Below are positions 1-5,988 of a DNA stretch of 5,988 nt, in pieces; positions within the stretch are counted from its first letter, which is position 1; the number at the start of each line of letters is the position of its first letter. Source of the DNA: Acidobacteriaceae bacterium (lineage in GTDB: Bacteria > Acidobacteriota > Terriglobia > Terriglobales > Acidobacteriaceae); the NCBI GenBank assembly GCA_027306745.1, contig DAHUZD010000008.1, positions 1 through 5,988 of the forward strand. Direction: 5' to 3'. The notes below the pieces were generated by a model. It had not been told where the DNA came from. It did not search any database and was given only the letters and a program-made list of their open reading frames with translations. Made by a program: the position numbers and the translations under genes.

Positions 1-776
1 AATAAATCCAGCCTGCCATCTCCGTCATAATCCCCAAAACTTGCTCCAGTCGACCAATTTCCCAACGTCACGCCAGATTTTTGCGCTACATCCGTGAAGG
101 TTCCATCGTGGTTGTTATGGTATAGACGGTTCCCTCCCATGTTCGATACAAAAATATCCGGCCACCCATCGTTATCGTAATCACCTACTGCAACTCCAAA
201 TCCCCATCGGTCATTTGCAACCCCCGCCTTGTCTGTTACGTTGGTGAAAGTTCCATCGTGGTTATTGTGGAAGAGAGCAGCATGCGGAGGTGTAGCCTTT
301 CCGCTCATTGCATCATAAGTGGATCCATTGACAAGATATATGTCGAGCCATCCATCATTGTCGTAGTCAAGCAAAGCTACTCCGGAGCCAAGCTCTTCGA
401 TAATATAATCTTTCTGCGGCGTGCCCATTTGATGCTTCCAGCCCGACAATCCAGCTTGTTTCGTAATATCCTGATAAACAATGGGACCCACAGCGACAAA
501 TCCGCCGGCGGTTATTGGGCGCTTTTCTGAATCCAGAACCGGAGCAAACTCACCGGCAGTTGCCGATCCGCCCTGCTGTGCTGTTTGCATCCCACTGGCA
601 ATGTCGGTTGGATCTTGCATTTGGGCACTGAGATCGGACGACAAGCAGAGAACGAAAATAGACACGAGTATGTAAAATGTCCTCAGGTGGAAACCAATAG
701 ATGATGCATAACTTGATCCAGTTTTTTTTATGTTTACAATGTAACTTCCATCTACTGCTTCATCACTACAGAACAT
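1..776 (-). CDS. CRTAC1-type FG-GAP/VCBS repeat protein, exported; N-terminal part only
   Basis: Reading the minus strand from ATG at 776 gives 258 codons with no stop, so the gene runs out of the window at base 1. Residues 33-51 form a hydrophobic export signal ending in S-A-Q, after an unusually long n-region. A short FxDxT-like motif follows (YQDITKQAGL, 101-110). Three FG-GAP/VCBS calcium-loop motifs are visible: DYDNDGWLD (137-145), DYDNDGWPD (199-207) and DYDGDGRLD (249-257). The first two are each followed by a HNNHDGTFT block (170-178, 220-228). In the family such loops bind calcium in beta-propeller blades, and full proteins are usually 500-600 residues with a C-terminal ASPIC/UnbV domain, which would lie outside this window. 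The start is supported by a GGAG site 7 bases upstream and by the signal peptide. The gene lies 166 bases downstream of the TPR gene on the same strand. Molecular function is unknown; adhesion, or binding of a surface or extracellular ligand, is inference. Confidence 0.9.
   Translation of the reverse strand, partial: MFCSDEAVDGSYIVNIKKTGSSYASSIGFHLRTFYILVSIFVLCLSSDLSAQMQDPTDIASGMQTAQQGGSATAGEFAPVLDSEKRPITAGGFVAVGPIVYQDITKQAGLSGWKHQMGTPQKDYIIEELGSGVALLDYDNDGWLDIYLVNGSTYDAMSGKATPPHAALFHNNHDGTFTNVTDKAGVANDRWGFGVAVGDYDNDGWPDIFVSNMGGNRLYHNNHDGTFTDVAQKSGVTLGNWSTGASFGDYDGDGRLDL
94..270. repeat. Two 27-base copies of an FG-GAP coding repeat, 150 bases apart
   Basis: Bases 94-120 and 244-270 match at about 24 of 27 positions. 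They encode the HNNHDGTFT block of two successive FG-GAP units. The period of exactly 50 codons and the high DNA identity suggest internal duplication within the coding sequence rather than a separate element. Confidence 0.6.
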
Positions 777-782
777 AGTTAG

Positions 783-788
783 TCTCCA
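783..788 (-). promoter_or_regulatory. Ribosome binding site of the FG-GAP protein
   Basis: The minus strand reads TGGAGA here, with its GGAG core (784-787) 7 bases before ATG at 776. This fixes that ATG as the start; the next in-frame ATG (codon 53) lies after the export signal. The site sits inside a 14-codon mini-ORF (823-779) whose TAA stop ends two bases before the ATG. Confidence 0.6.
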
Positions 789-942
789 CTTAAGATATTC
801 CAATTGTTCGCGATATTTCTCATAATTGTTCTTTAACTATGAACATGTTTGCCTGATATCAACTGCGAAATCACGAAGTGAATCTGCGTTTATTTCATTA
901 AGAATATAAAATTTGCAATTGGCCATAGACCTGCTTGTATCA

Positions 943-2781
943 CTATTTTGTTGCCGTATATGCTTCAGCCCTGGCGCGTTTGGCAGCGTAAGCCTCTCCT
1001 ATTGCATCGTGGAGAAGTTCATTACCGGGACTCTTCTTCGCCAAATCCTCCAGCCGATGAATACCATCGTCAAGATTTCCAGTTTTTACCAGAGACTCTG
1101 CATACATATAGCCGAGCAAGGGAATCGATTGAACTTCAGACTCAATTGGCCTTAATGTCGTCACGGCATGACTAAAGTCATTAACGTAGAACTCACTCAT
1201 ACCGAGCATGGTCCGTATTTGTATATCGCTCGGATTTGCAGCCAATGCACCCGTCAGTGGCTGAATTGACTCTGTATACTGTTGCGCCTTAAATAGTGCT
1301 CGGCCTAAATTTTTATCGATGCCATCCATGGATGGGTTCCAAGATGATGCCTGTTTGAAGTATTGGATTGCATCAAGATATTCGTTGCCAATTGCCGAAA
1401 TTACACCCATATTGTTGTACACATCAGCGATCGCAAGCCCCAGATTTTCGTTATATTTGGTAACGGCTTTTAACTTATTTTTATCAACGTCATCAGGTGT
1501 GATATTTATTATGGCCGTCGGGTGAAATGCAGCAACTCCGGTAATGTTTTCCTTGTCCAAGGATTTATTTTGCAATAACAAGCTTTCTGATATCTCAATA
1601 TATTTTTTTCCTTCAGCCGCGTGACCATTCTGCATAAGTATCCGGCCTAGCTCATAGTAGGCACCTTTGATCTGATAATGATTTCTGGATGGGTCATGTG
1701 TCGTATCGATTGCCTGGCGCAGTGCAACCTCTGCCTCTGCTGTTTTTCCCATGTCAAAATAAATCTTTCCAAGCATCAGGCACGCATCAGGATTTTGCTT
1801 ATTTAATCTGACAGAATGACTAAGGTTCAATATCGCATTGGGCAGATCATGCTGCTGAAATGCAATATAGCCAAGCAGGTAATAGCTCAAGCTGTCTCTT
1901 GGATCAGTGGAAAGATCCGTTTGGAGTTCTTTTTTAATTTCAGGGAAGTATGTATTTCCATATTTCAGTAAATAGGCTGCCCCCAAGGAATAATGCAGTC
2001 CTGGCAGACGATTATCTTCTTGAATTGCATATTTGAACTCTCGAATTGATTCATCCAAGTCACCTGCGACTGCATAAGACCTGCCAAAATCCATATGCAA
2101 CGCGGCCGAATCACCATACATGTGCAGCATTTTCGTGAAAAGTTTTTCTGCGGCTTGTTTATCAGCCAACGCCAGATAGGCAGTAGACAAGCTGTGTCCG
2201 TTGAATAATGACGGATCAATATCCTCTGCTTCTTCAAGTTGCTTCAGTCCCTCCTGGCGGCTTCCTAATGCCCACAGTGCACGCCCAAGCACGGAATGTG
2301 CGGCGGCAATGCTGACAGGATTCGCATTGTCTGGATAGACATGGATCGCTTCTTGAGCCAGCGTTTTCGCTCGAACATTGTCATTGACGGCGAAGGCCGC
2401 CTGAGCATAATCCATGAGGAGTTCTGGATCATTTGGAGTGATTTTTAGCGCTGCGTCAAAGAGCGGCGTGGCTTCTTCATATTTCCCTAGATGAACACGA
2501 TTGCTGGCTATCTTTCGCAAAGCCTCCGCCAGAAACAATTGATACTGATTTTTTGCCTGCTCGAATTCATTTTCCGACTGATATTGCTCCGCGGCGTCAT
2601 AATGCTGCTGCATAGACATGGCGACAGGTTGCGCACTAGAGATAGCCTGAGCATCGATTGGTTGACCATCACCCATGAAGCATAGGGGGGCGAGCAAGAG
2701 GGTTACGAATACCGGCAAGGAGATAGTGCGGAAATTTTTCGGCTCGAACTGCATGTTCATCATCAGCTTTACATCCAGCAT
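943..2781 (-). CDS. Exported tetratricopeptide repeat (TPR) protein
   Basis: The protein has 612 residues from ATG at 2781. A GGATGG ribosome-binding-like site lies 7 bases before that ATG. The frame stays open to a TTG at 2796, and further in-frame ATGs at 2763, 2760 and 2754 would still keep the export signal. Residues 20-36 are hydrophobic and are followed by A-Q-A (44-46), a plausible signal peptidase I site. The rest is mostly paired amphipathic helices. Clear TPR units include residues 300-334 (YYLLGYIAF...), 334-358 (LGKIYFDMGKTAEAEVAL) and 454-484 (NNMGVISAIGNEYLDAIQYF). Helical repeats cover about 58-395 and 455-600, with a less regular insert at about 405-445. No catalytic domain is visible. 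TPR arrays are protein-binding scaffolds, so its likely role is to hold a partner outside the cytoplasm; the FG-GAP protein encoded next on the same strand is the obvious candidate. Coding sequence is clearly more AT-rich than the acylase gene. The partner is not known. Confidence 0.92.
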   Translation of the reverse strand: MLDVKLMMNMQFEPKNFRTISLPVFVTLLLAPLCFMGDGQPIDAQAISSAQPVAMSMQQHYDAAEQYQSENEFEQAKNQYQLFLAEALRKIASNRVHLGKYEEATPLFDAALKITPNDPELLMDYAQAAFAVNDNVRAKTLAQEAIHVYPDNANPVSIAAAHSVLGRALWALGSRQEGLKQLEEAEDIDPSLFNGHSLSTAYLALADKQAAEKLFTKMLHMYGDSAALHMDFGRSYAVAGDLDESIREFKYAIQEDNRLPGLHYSLGAAYLLKYGNTYFPEIKKELQTDLSTDPRDSLSYYLLGYIAFQQHDLPNAILNLSHSVRLNKQNPDACLMLGKIYFDMGKTAEAEVALRQAIDTTHDPSRNHYQIKGAYYELGRILMQNGHAAEGKKYIEISESLLLQNKSLDKENITGVAAFHPTAIINITPDDVDKNKLKAVTKYNENLGLAIADVYNNMGVISAIGNEYLDAIQYFKQASSWNPSMDGIDKNLGRALFKAQQYTESIQPLTGALAANPSDIQIRTMLGMSEFYVNDFSHAVTTLRPIESEVQSIPLLGYMYAESLVKTGNLDDGIHRLEDLAKKSPGNELLHDAIGEAYAAKRARAEAYTATK

Positions 2782-2788
2782 TTCTGCG

Positions 2789-2794
2789 CCATCC
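2789..2794 (-). promoter_or_regulatory. Likely ribosome binding site of the TPR gene
   Basis: The minus strand reads GGATGG, 7 bases before ATG at 2781. It follows a run of eight T, and the upstream TTG at 2796 overlaps it, which argues against that TTG as the start. It is an imperfect Shine-Dalgarno match, but better than anything before the ATGs at 2763, 2760 and 2754. Confidence 0.45.
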
Positions 2795-2831
2795 AAAAAA
2801 AATTAGCAATCAACAGAAACGGAATCCACAC

Positions 2832-2841
2832 GTGCATGCAC
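2832..2841. repeat. Perfect 10-base palindrome GTGCATGCAC
   Basis: The palindrome lies about 50 bases upstream of the TPR start codon, where a regulator could act on that gene. A 10-base palindrome can occur by chance, so a regulatory role is only a possibility. Confidence 0.25.
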
Positions 2842-2863
2842 CATGAACGGGCTGGAATCTGTT

Positions 2864-2886
2864 GTTCCCGAGTTCACGGGGAACTC
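2864..2886. repeat. Two overlapping inverted repeats
   Basis: GTTCCC (2864-2869) pairs with GGGAAC (2879-2884) across a 9-base loop. Alternatively GAGTTC (2870-2875) pairs with GAACTC (2881-2886) across a 5-base loop. The two cannot form together. In transcripts of the TPR gene either would lie in the 5' leader; as DNA either could be a protein-binding site. No T-tract directly follows, so it is not a standard terminator. Confidence 0.35.
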
Positions 2887-2910
2887 CTAAAAATATTTTT
2901 CGTCAGGAAC

Positions 2911-2939
2911 TTGGACGCTACATGGAGGCTACATATAGA
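2911..2939 (+). promoter_or_regulatory. Putative sigma-70-type promoter reading toward the acylase
   Basis: TTGGAC (2911-2916) and TATAGA (2934-2939) are separated by exactly 17 bases, a good match in spacing and a moderate match in sequence (3 of 6 and 4 of 6 to the consensus). Transcription would start near 2946-2950 and leave a leader of about 250 bases before the acylase ATG. The -10 box lies inside the palindrome at 2929-2946. Confidence 0.4.
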
Positions 2940-2946
2940 TATGTAG
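2918..2946. promoter_or_regulatory. Operator-like palindrome with an extra half-site
   Basis: CTACATAT (2929-2936), a 2-base spacer and ATATGTAG (2939-2946) form a perfect 8-base inverted repeat. A third CTACAT half-site lies at 2918-2923, 11 bases (one helical turn) before the first arm. The array covers the spacer and -10 box of the putative promoter, the usual position of a repressor site. TACAT/ATGTA half-sites recall those of dimeric winged-helix repressors such as BlaI/MecI or PadR types, but no regulator gene is in the window and the protein is unknown. Confidence 0.45.
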
Positions 2947-3030
2947 GCATTGCTAGAATCATTCGATCGACATAGCGATCGTCCATTGGATGGATTCATA
3001 TCGTCATCCGTACGATGGATAGAATGCGGT

Positions 3031-3052
3031 GGCCCAGTTAGGGCTTTGGGCC
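3031..3052 (+). repeat. GC-rich inverted repeat in the acylase leader
   Basis: GGCCCA (3031-3036) pairs with TGGGCC (3047-3052) across a 10-base loop. A competing hairpin GCCC (3032-3035) with GGGC (3041-3044) has a 5-base loop. The two are mutually exclusive. No U-tract follows. It matches no riboswitch class I can recognise. Confidence 0.35.
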
Positions 3053-3199
3053 TTGGATCAGGCCTCACAGATGAGCATCCATCCGCGAAGCAGCCGAGAC
3101 ATGAGTATTTATGGCACGATCTGTGTTCAAATCCTGCGGCTCAGAAACGCAGACAAAAACCTCCCCAACTCCGTGCCCCGCTGCTAGACTCATCCCAGC

Positions 3200-5665
3200 A
3201 TGGCCGCACCCACTGCCTCCGCAGTCTCTGCCGCACATCAGCCTTTCGCGCAGCCGCGCGCGCGCCGTCTGCGCTGGCTCCTTTTCGTTCTTTTGCTACT
3301 GGCTTTTCTGGCCTGCACCGCATGGCTCGGTACGCTATGGCAACTGCGTCGTATGCGCGCTGCACTGCCCCAACTGGACGGACGCATCGCACTCGCCGGC
3401 CTCACTGCGCCCGTCACCATCCGCCGTGACGCTTACGGCGTGCCGCATATTACCGCTCAAAATTTAGACGATCTCTGGCGCGCGCAGGGCTACGTCACCG
3501 CGCAGGATCGCCTCTGGCAAATGGATATGCTTCGTCGTTATGCTGCGGGCGATTTGGCTGCAATCCTTGGCCCGTCGATGATCGAGCACGACCGCGCCCA
3601 GCGCATTCTGCAAATTCTACCCGCTGCCGCCAACGCCACTGCCGCGCTGCCCGAGCGCGACCAGCGTTTCCTGGCCGACTATGCCGCCGGCGTCAATGCC
3701 TACATCGCCGATGCCACCACGCACGCGCATCTGCCTGCGGAGTTTGCCCTGCTCCATAACCGCCCGCAGCCGTGGACGCCCGTCGACTCCATGCTGATTG
3801 GCATGAACATGCAGCAGATGCTGGCCACCGATTTTCCCACCAAGCTCGCCCGTGAAATCATCGCCGCCAAGCTGCCGCCCGCCATGCTTGCTGACCTTTA
3901 CCCCGTTGGCTCCTGGCGCGACCATCCGCCCATCAGCTCGCAGCCAGACATCTCCGCGCCGCAGCAGGTGGAGGAGATTCCTCTGGACGCATCGCAGCTT
4001 GGCAAGCGCTCGACACCGCAGGATCTTTTACGCTTGGAACAAATTCTCCACCTGCCCGCCGCCAGCGGCTGCCCCGGCTGCACTCCCGGCTCCAATAACT
4101 GGGCTGTTTCCGGCGCGCACACCACCACGGGCCTGCCCCTGCTCTCGAATGACATGCACCTCGACCACACCATCCCCGACACTTGGTATGAGGCGCAACT
4201 GACCGCGGGAGACTTCAACGTCGCTGGCGTCACATTACCCGGCCTGCCCTTCGTCATCGTTGGCCACAACGCGCACATCGCCTGGGGCTTCACCGATCTC
4301 TACGCCGATGTGCAGGATATTTACGTTGAGTCAACACGCGGGGACGCCTACCTCACGCCTACCGGCTGGCAGCCCTTCACGCATACGCGCTCGGTCATCC
4401 ACGTGCGTGGCGGCAGGGATCTTGTGCTCGATTTGCGCAGCACCGTGCATGGCCCTGTCATCACGCCGCTATTGCATCACGAAACGCGCACGCTCACCTT
4501 GCGCTGGACAGCCTACGACCCCGCCGCCGTCACCGTTCCTTTTTATGATGTGGATAGCGCGCAAGACTGGCAGCAATTCCGCGCCGCCTTTGCGCTCTTC
4601 GGCGGCCCGCCGCAAAACGCCGTCTATGCTGACACCGCCGGACACATTGGCTATCAGGCCGTCGGCAAAGTTCCGCTGCGTCCCAACGGACTCTGCGCCA
4701 CGCCCATCACCGGCTTCGGACATGAGTGGCAGGGTTCCATTCCCTTCGACGCAATGCCCTCCAGCTACGATCCGCCCGGCGGCATTCTCGCCACGGCCAA
4801 CGCGCGCGTCACGCCCGACGATACCGCCTATCCGCTCACGCTCAACTGGGCTGCACCGTATCGCAATGAACGCATTTGGAAGATGCTGGCCAGTACGCCA
4901 AAACTTTCTGCTGCAGACCTGCTCGCGCTGCAAAATGATGTGCACTCGGAACTTGATCTTGCTTTGTCCCAGCGGCTGGCCTACGCCATCGATCACGCCC
5001 GCCACACCGGCCCACGCCTGCGTCAGGCCGCTGACCTGCTCCGCACTTGGAATGGCGATGTCACCATCGATGCACCCGCGCCGACCCTTGTGGACGCCAC
5101 ACGCAAGGCGCTCTGGCCGATGCTGCTGGCGCCGCATCTAGGCCACGATTGGAAGCTCTACGCCTGGGGAGAATCCTCCTACGTTGAGGAGCAGATTGTT
5201 TCGCAACAACCCGCGCGCTGGCTTGCGCCAGGCTATACCAACTGGAATGACTTTCTTGCCGAAGCCGTCACCCGCGCTCTGCGCAGCGCACACGCACCCC
5301 GCAATCTCACGCACTGGCGCTACGGTATTGTCCATCCTGTGGAGGTCGAGCATCCCCTCTACGGTGCCATCCCCTGGCTGCGCGCTCTCTCTGGCACCGG
5401 CATCCTGCCGCAATCCGGCGATGACAGCACCATCAAGCAGGTGCATCGCAGCTTTGGCCCCTCCGAACGCATGACCGTCGATCTGTCCAACCTCGACCAC
5501 TCCACGCTGAATCTCGTCATCGGCCAGTCGGGCGATCCACTCAGCCCACACTACAAAGACCACTGGCCCTATTGGTACGCGGGCACTACCTTTGCGCTGC
5601 CCTTCAGCGACGCCGCCGTCCAGGCCGCCGCCACGCACACGCTCGTGCTCATGCCACAAAAATAA
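3200..5665 (+). CDS. Penicillin acylase family (S45) Ntn-hydrolase, membrane-anchored
   Basis: This 821-residue protein matches the family's usual precursor length of about 750-850. Members cleave amide bonds (beta-lactam side chains, cyclic lipopeptides or N-acyl-homoserine lactones) after the precursor cuts itself into alpha and beta chains. Residues 24-46 form a hydrophobic segment after a basic stretch and lack a clear cleavage site, so it is probably an anchor with the enzyme outside the cytoplasm. The alpha part carries the RDxYGVPHI-type motif (76-84) and the AQDRLWQMD motif (101-109). The autoprocessing motif GSNNW (297-301) makes Ser298 the expected beta-chain N-terminus and nucleophile. 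His320 in NDMHL is beta position 23, and Asn534 in ATANAR (beta 237) is the likely oxyanion Asn. IAWGFTD (360-366) and YADTAGHIGY (476-485) are further family blocks. An in-frame TAG 15 bases upstream fixes ATG 3200 as the first possible start, though no clear Shine-Dalgarno precedes it. The gene ends TAATAG. The substrate is not predictable from sequence alone. Confidence 0.95.
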   Translation: MAAPTASAVSAAHQPFAQPRARRLRWLLFVLLLLAFLACTAWLGTLWQLRRMRAALPQLDGRIALAGLTAPVTIRRDAYGVPHITAQNLDDLWRAQGYVTAQDRLWQMDMLRRYAAGDLAAILGPSMIEHDRAQRILQILPAAANATAALPERDQRFLADYAAGVNAYIADATTHAHLPAEFALLHNRPQPWTPVDSMLIGMNMQQMLATDFPTKLAREIIAAKLPPAMLADLYPVGSWRDHPPISSQPDISAPQQVEEIPLDASQLGKRSTPQDLLRLEQILHLPAASGCPGCTPGSNNWAVSGAHTTTGLPLLSNDMHLDHTIPDTWYEAQLTAGDFNVAGVTLPGLPFVIVGHNAHIAWGFTDLYADVQDIYVESTRGDAYLTPTGWQPFTHTRSVIHVRGGRDLVLDLRSTVHGPVITPLLHHETRTLTLRWTAYDPAAVTVPFYDVDSAQDWQQFRAAFALFGGPPQNAVYADTAGHIGYQAVGKVPLRPNGLCATPITGFGHEWQGSIPFDAMPSSYDPPGGILATANARVTPDDTAYPLTLNWAAPYRNERIWKMLASTPKLSAADLLALQNDVHSELDLALSQRLAYAIDHARHTGPRLRQAADLLRTWNGDVTIDAPAPTLVDATRKALWPMLLAPHLGHDWKLYAWGESSYVEEQIVSQQPARWLAPGYTNWNDFLAEAVTRALRSAHAPRNLTHWRYGIVHPVEVEHPLYGAIPWLRALSGTGILPQSGDDSTIKQVHRSFGPSERMTVDLSNLDHSTLNLVIGQSGDPLSPHYKDHWPYWYAGTTFALPFSDAAVQAAATHTLVLMPQK

Positions 5666-5690
5666 TAGTCAGAGAAAATTCAAGTGGGTG

Positions 5691-5723
5691 CCCCATTCAA
5701 GCCATTTTTTGGCTTGAGTCGGG
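5691..5723 (+). terminator. Strong hairpin downstream of the acylase gene
   Basis: TCAAGCCA (5697-5704) pairs perfectly with TGGCTTGA (5710-5717) across a TTTTT loop. The stem extends through a T-G and an A-T pair, one C/C mismatch and three more C-G pairs (5691-5693 with 5721-5723). It begins 26 bases after the stop codon. There is no T-tract after the stem, so it is not a canonical intrinsic terminator. It may act as a transcript 3' end, as a stability element or as a dispersed intergenic palindrome. The ATTCAAG of its left arm also occurs 17 bases upstream (5678-5684). Confidence 0.5.
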
Positions 5724-5830
5724 GAGAGCGGGAACATGCCGCTTTCATAATCGCAAACACTCTGCCCGAAAAGGCTCTTGCGCTGAGAGTATCTCTACTC
5801 CGTTGCCGTCCTTCGGTATGATGGAAACTG

Positions 5831-5988
5831 ATGCCCGTCGACGTACAAAAAATCCTTCACTCCGGTGTCGAGCGGATCGATCAAGCGCTCGACCGCCTCC
5901 TGCCTCCGGCTGACACGATTCCACAGTCCATCCACAGCGCTGTGCGCCACAGTGTTTTCGCTGGCGGCAAACGTCTGCGCCCCATCCT
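5831..5988 (+). CDS. Isoprenyl (farnesyl/geranylgeranyl) diphosphate synthase, N-terminal fragment
   Basis: The first 52 codons and part of the next are present; the gene continues past the window. The N-terminal helix region is followed by SIHSAVRHSVFAGGKRLRP (33-51), the characteristic first conserved block of trans-isoprenyl diphosphate synthases. Lys47 and Arg50 correspond to residues that bind the isopentenyl diphosphate. The aspartate-rich motifs that bind magnesium and the allylic substrate lie outside the window, so chain length (C15, C20 or longer) cannot be settled; the short N-terminus and the AGGKRLRP form fit an IspA-like or geranylgeranyl type. The enzyme would be cytoplasmic and feed quinone, carotenoid or cell-wall lipid-carrier synthesis. 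An in-frame TGA at 5819-5821 rules out a start further upstream, and GGA at 5823-5825 lies 5 bases before the ATG. It is 165 bases downstream of the acylase gene on the same strand, beyond the hairpin. Confidence 0.9.
   Translation, partial: MPVDVQKILHSGVERIDQALDRLLPPADTIPQSIHSAVRHSVFAGGKRLRPI

Larger units (their letters stand above)
2782..3199. other. Divergent intergenic region between TPR gene and acylase gene
   Basis: I see no credible gene in these 418 bases. Open frames here either have unnatural composition or run out of frame into the acylase gene. The region holds several inverted repeats: GTGCATGCAC (2832-2841), a nested pair at 2864-2886, AAAAATATTTTT (2889-2900), an 18-base palindrome (2929-2946), two CGATCG sites 12 bases apart (2964-2969, 2976-2981), a GGCCCA/TGGGCC pair (3031-3052), and the 8-base complementary segments GGATGGAT (2988-2995) and ATCCATCC (3077-3084). 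Both genes must be driven from here or from within it. Only the plus-strand promoter at 2911-2939 looks reasonable; none was convincing for the TPR gene. Confidence 0.7.

Noticed and set aside
846..885. TCAC-TTC-GTGA hairpin between the TPR and FG-GAP genes as a terminator
   Set aside because: The stem is only four base pairs and has no proper T-tract, so it does not argue against co-transcription.
3113..3155. TTCAAATCC stretch resembling a tRNA T-loop
   Set aside because: The flanking bases do not form a T-stem, and no acceptor, D or anticodon arm can be built around it on either strand.
3305..3316. Possible lipoprotein signal (FLAC, Cys39) in the acylase
   Set aside because: Position -3 is Phe rather than Leu, Val or Ile, and the Cys sits in the middle of the hydrophobic segment rather than at its end.
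2950..3429. 159-codon plus-strand open frame spanning the intergenic region and the start of the acylase gene
   Set aside because: More than half lies out of frame inside the acylase gene, the translation is rich in Arg, Ala, Ser and His without any domain, and there is no ribosome site.
4469..5137. 222-codon minus-strand open frame (and similar long frames at 5138-5659 minus and 4260-5141 plus)
   Set aside because: All lie fully inside the acylase gene in other frames, as expected in GC-rich coding DNA, and their translations show no family motif.
5746..5751. CATAAT as a -10 box for the prenyl synthase gene
   Set aside because: It matches 5 of 6 bases, but no acceptable -35 box lies 16-18 bases upstream; the nearest TTGAGT is 26 bases away.
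5572..5913. 113-codon plus-strand open frame across the acylase end and the prenyl synthase start
   Set aside because: It overlaps two well-supported genes in another frame and has no recognisable protein features.

Overview
The window looks like the chromosome of a member of the Acidobacteriota (Terriglobia-like). This is inferred from the gene families, mainly a secreted TPR protein next to a CRTAC1-type FG-GAP protein and a membrane-anchored penicillin-acylase family protein. There is no rRNA or other marker to prove it. No tRNA, rRNA, CRISPR array or mobile-element gene was found.

Layout. Bases 1-776 (minus strand) hold the N-terminal 258 codons of an exported FG-GAP/VCBS repeat protein of the CRTAC1 type; its C-terminal part lies beyond base 1. 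Upstream of it on the same strand, 943-2781 encodes a complete exported TPR protein of 612 residues. The two genes are 166 bases apart with no convincing terminator between them, so they may be co-transcribed, TPR gene first. Bases 2782-3199 are a 418-base divergent intergenic region rich in inverted repeats. It holds a plausible plus-strand promoter overlapped by an 18-base operator-like palindrome. Bases 3200-5665 (plus strand) encode a complete 821-residue Ntn-hydrolase of the penicillin/cephalosporin/N-acyl-homoserine-lactone acylase family (peptidase family S45). A strong hairpin follows at 5691-5723. Bases 5831-5988 are the start of an isoprenyl diphosphate synthase gene, cut off by the window end.

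How the genes relate. The minus-strand pair looks like one functional unit at the cell surface or in the periplasm: a TPR scaffold with a calcium-binding beta-propeller-like partner of unknown role. The acylase and the prenyl synthase share a strand but have unrelated chemistry and are separated by the hairpin. The left half (about 1-2950) is clearly more AT-rich than the right half (about 3150-5988), so the window joins two regions of different base composition. I see no proven new system. The points most worth a check are the promoter/operator region with its long structured leader, the acylase active-site signature, and the TPR/FG-GAP pair.
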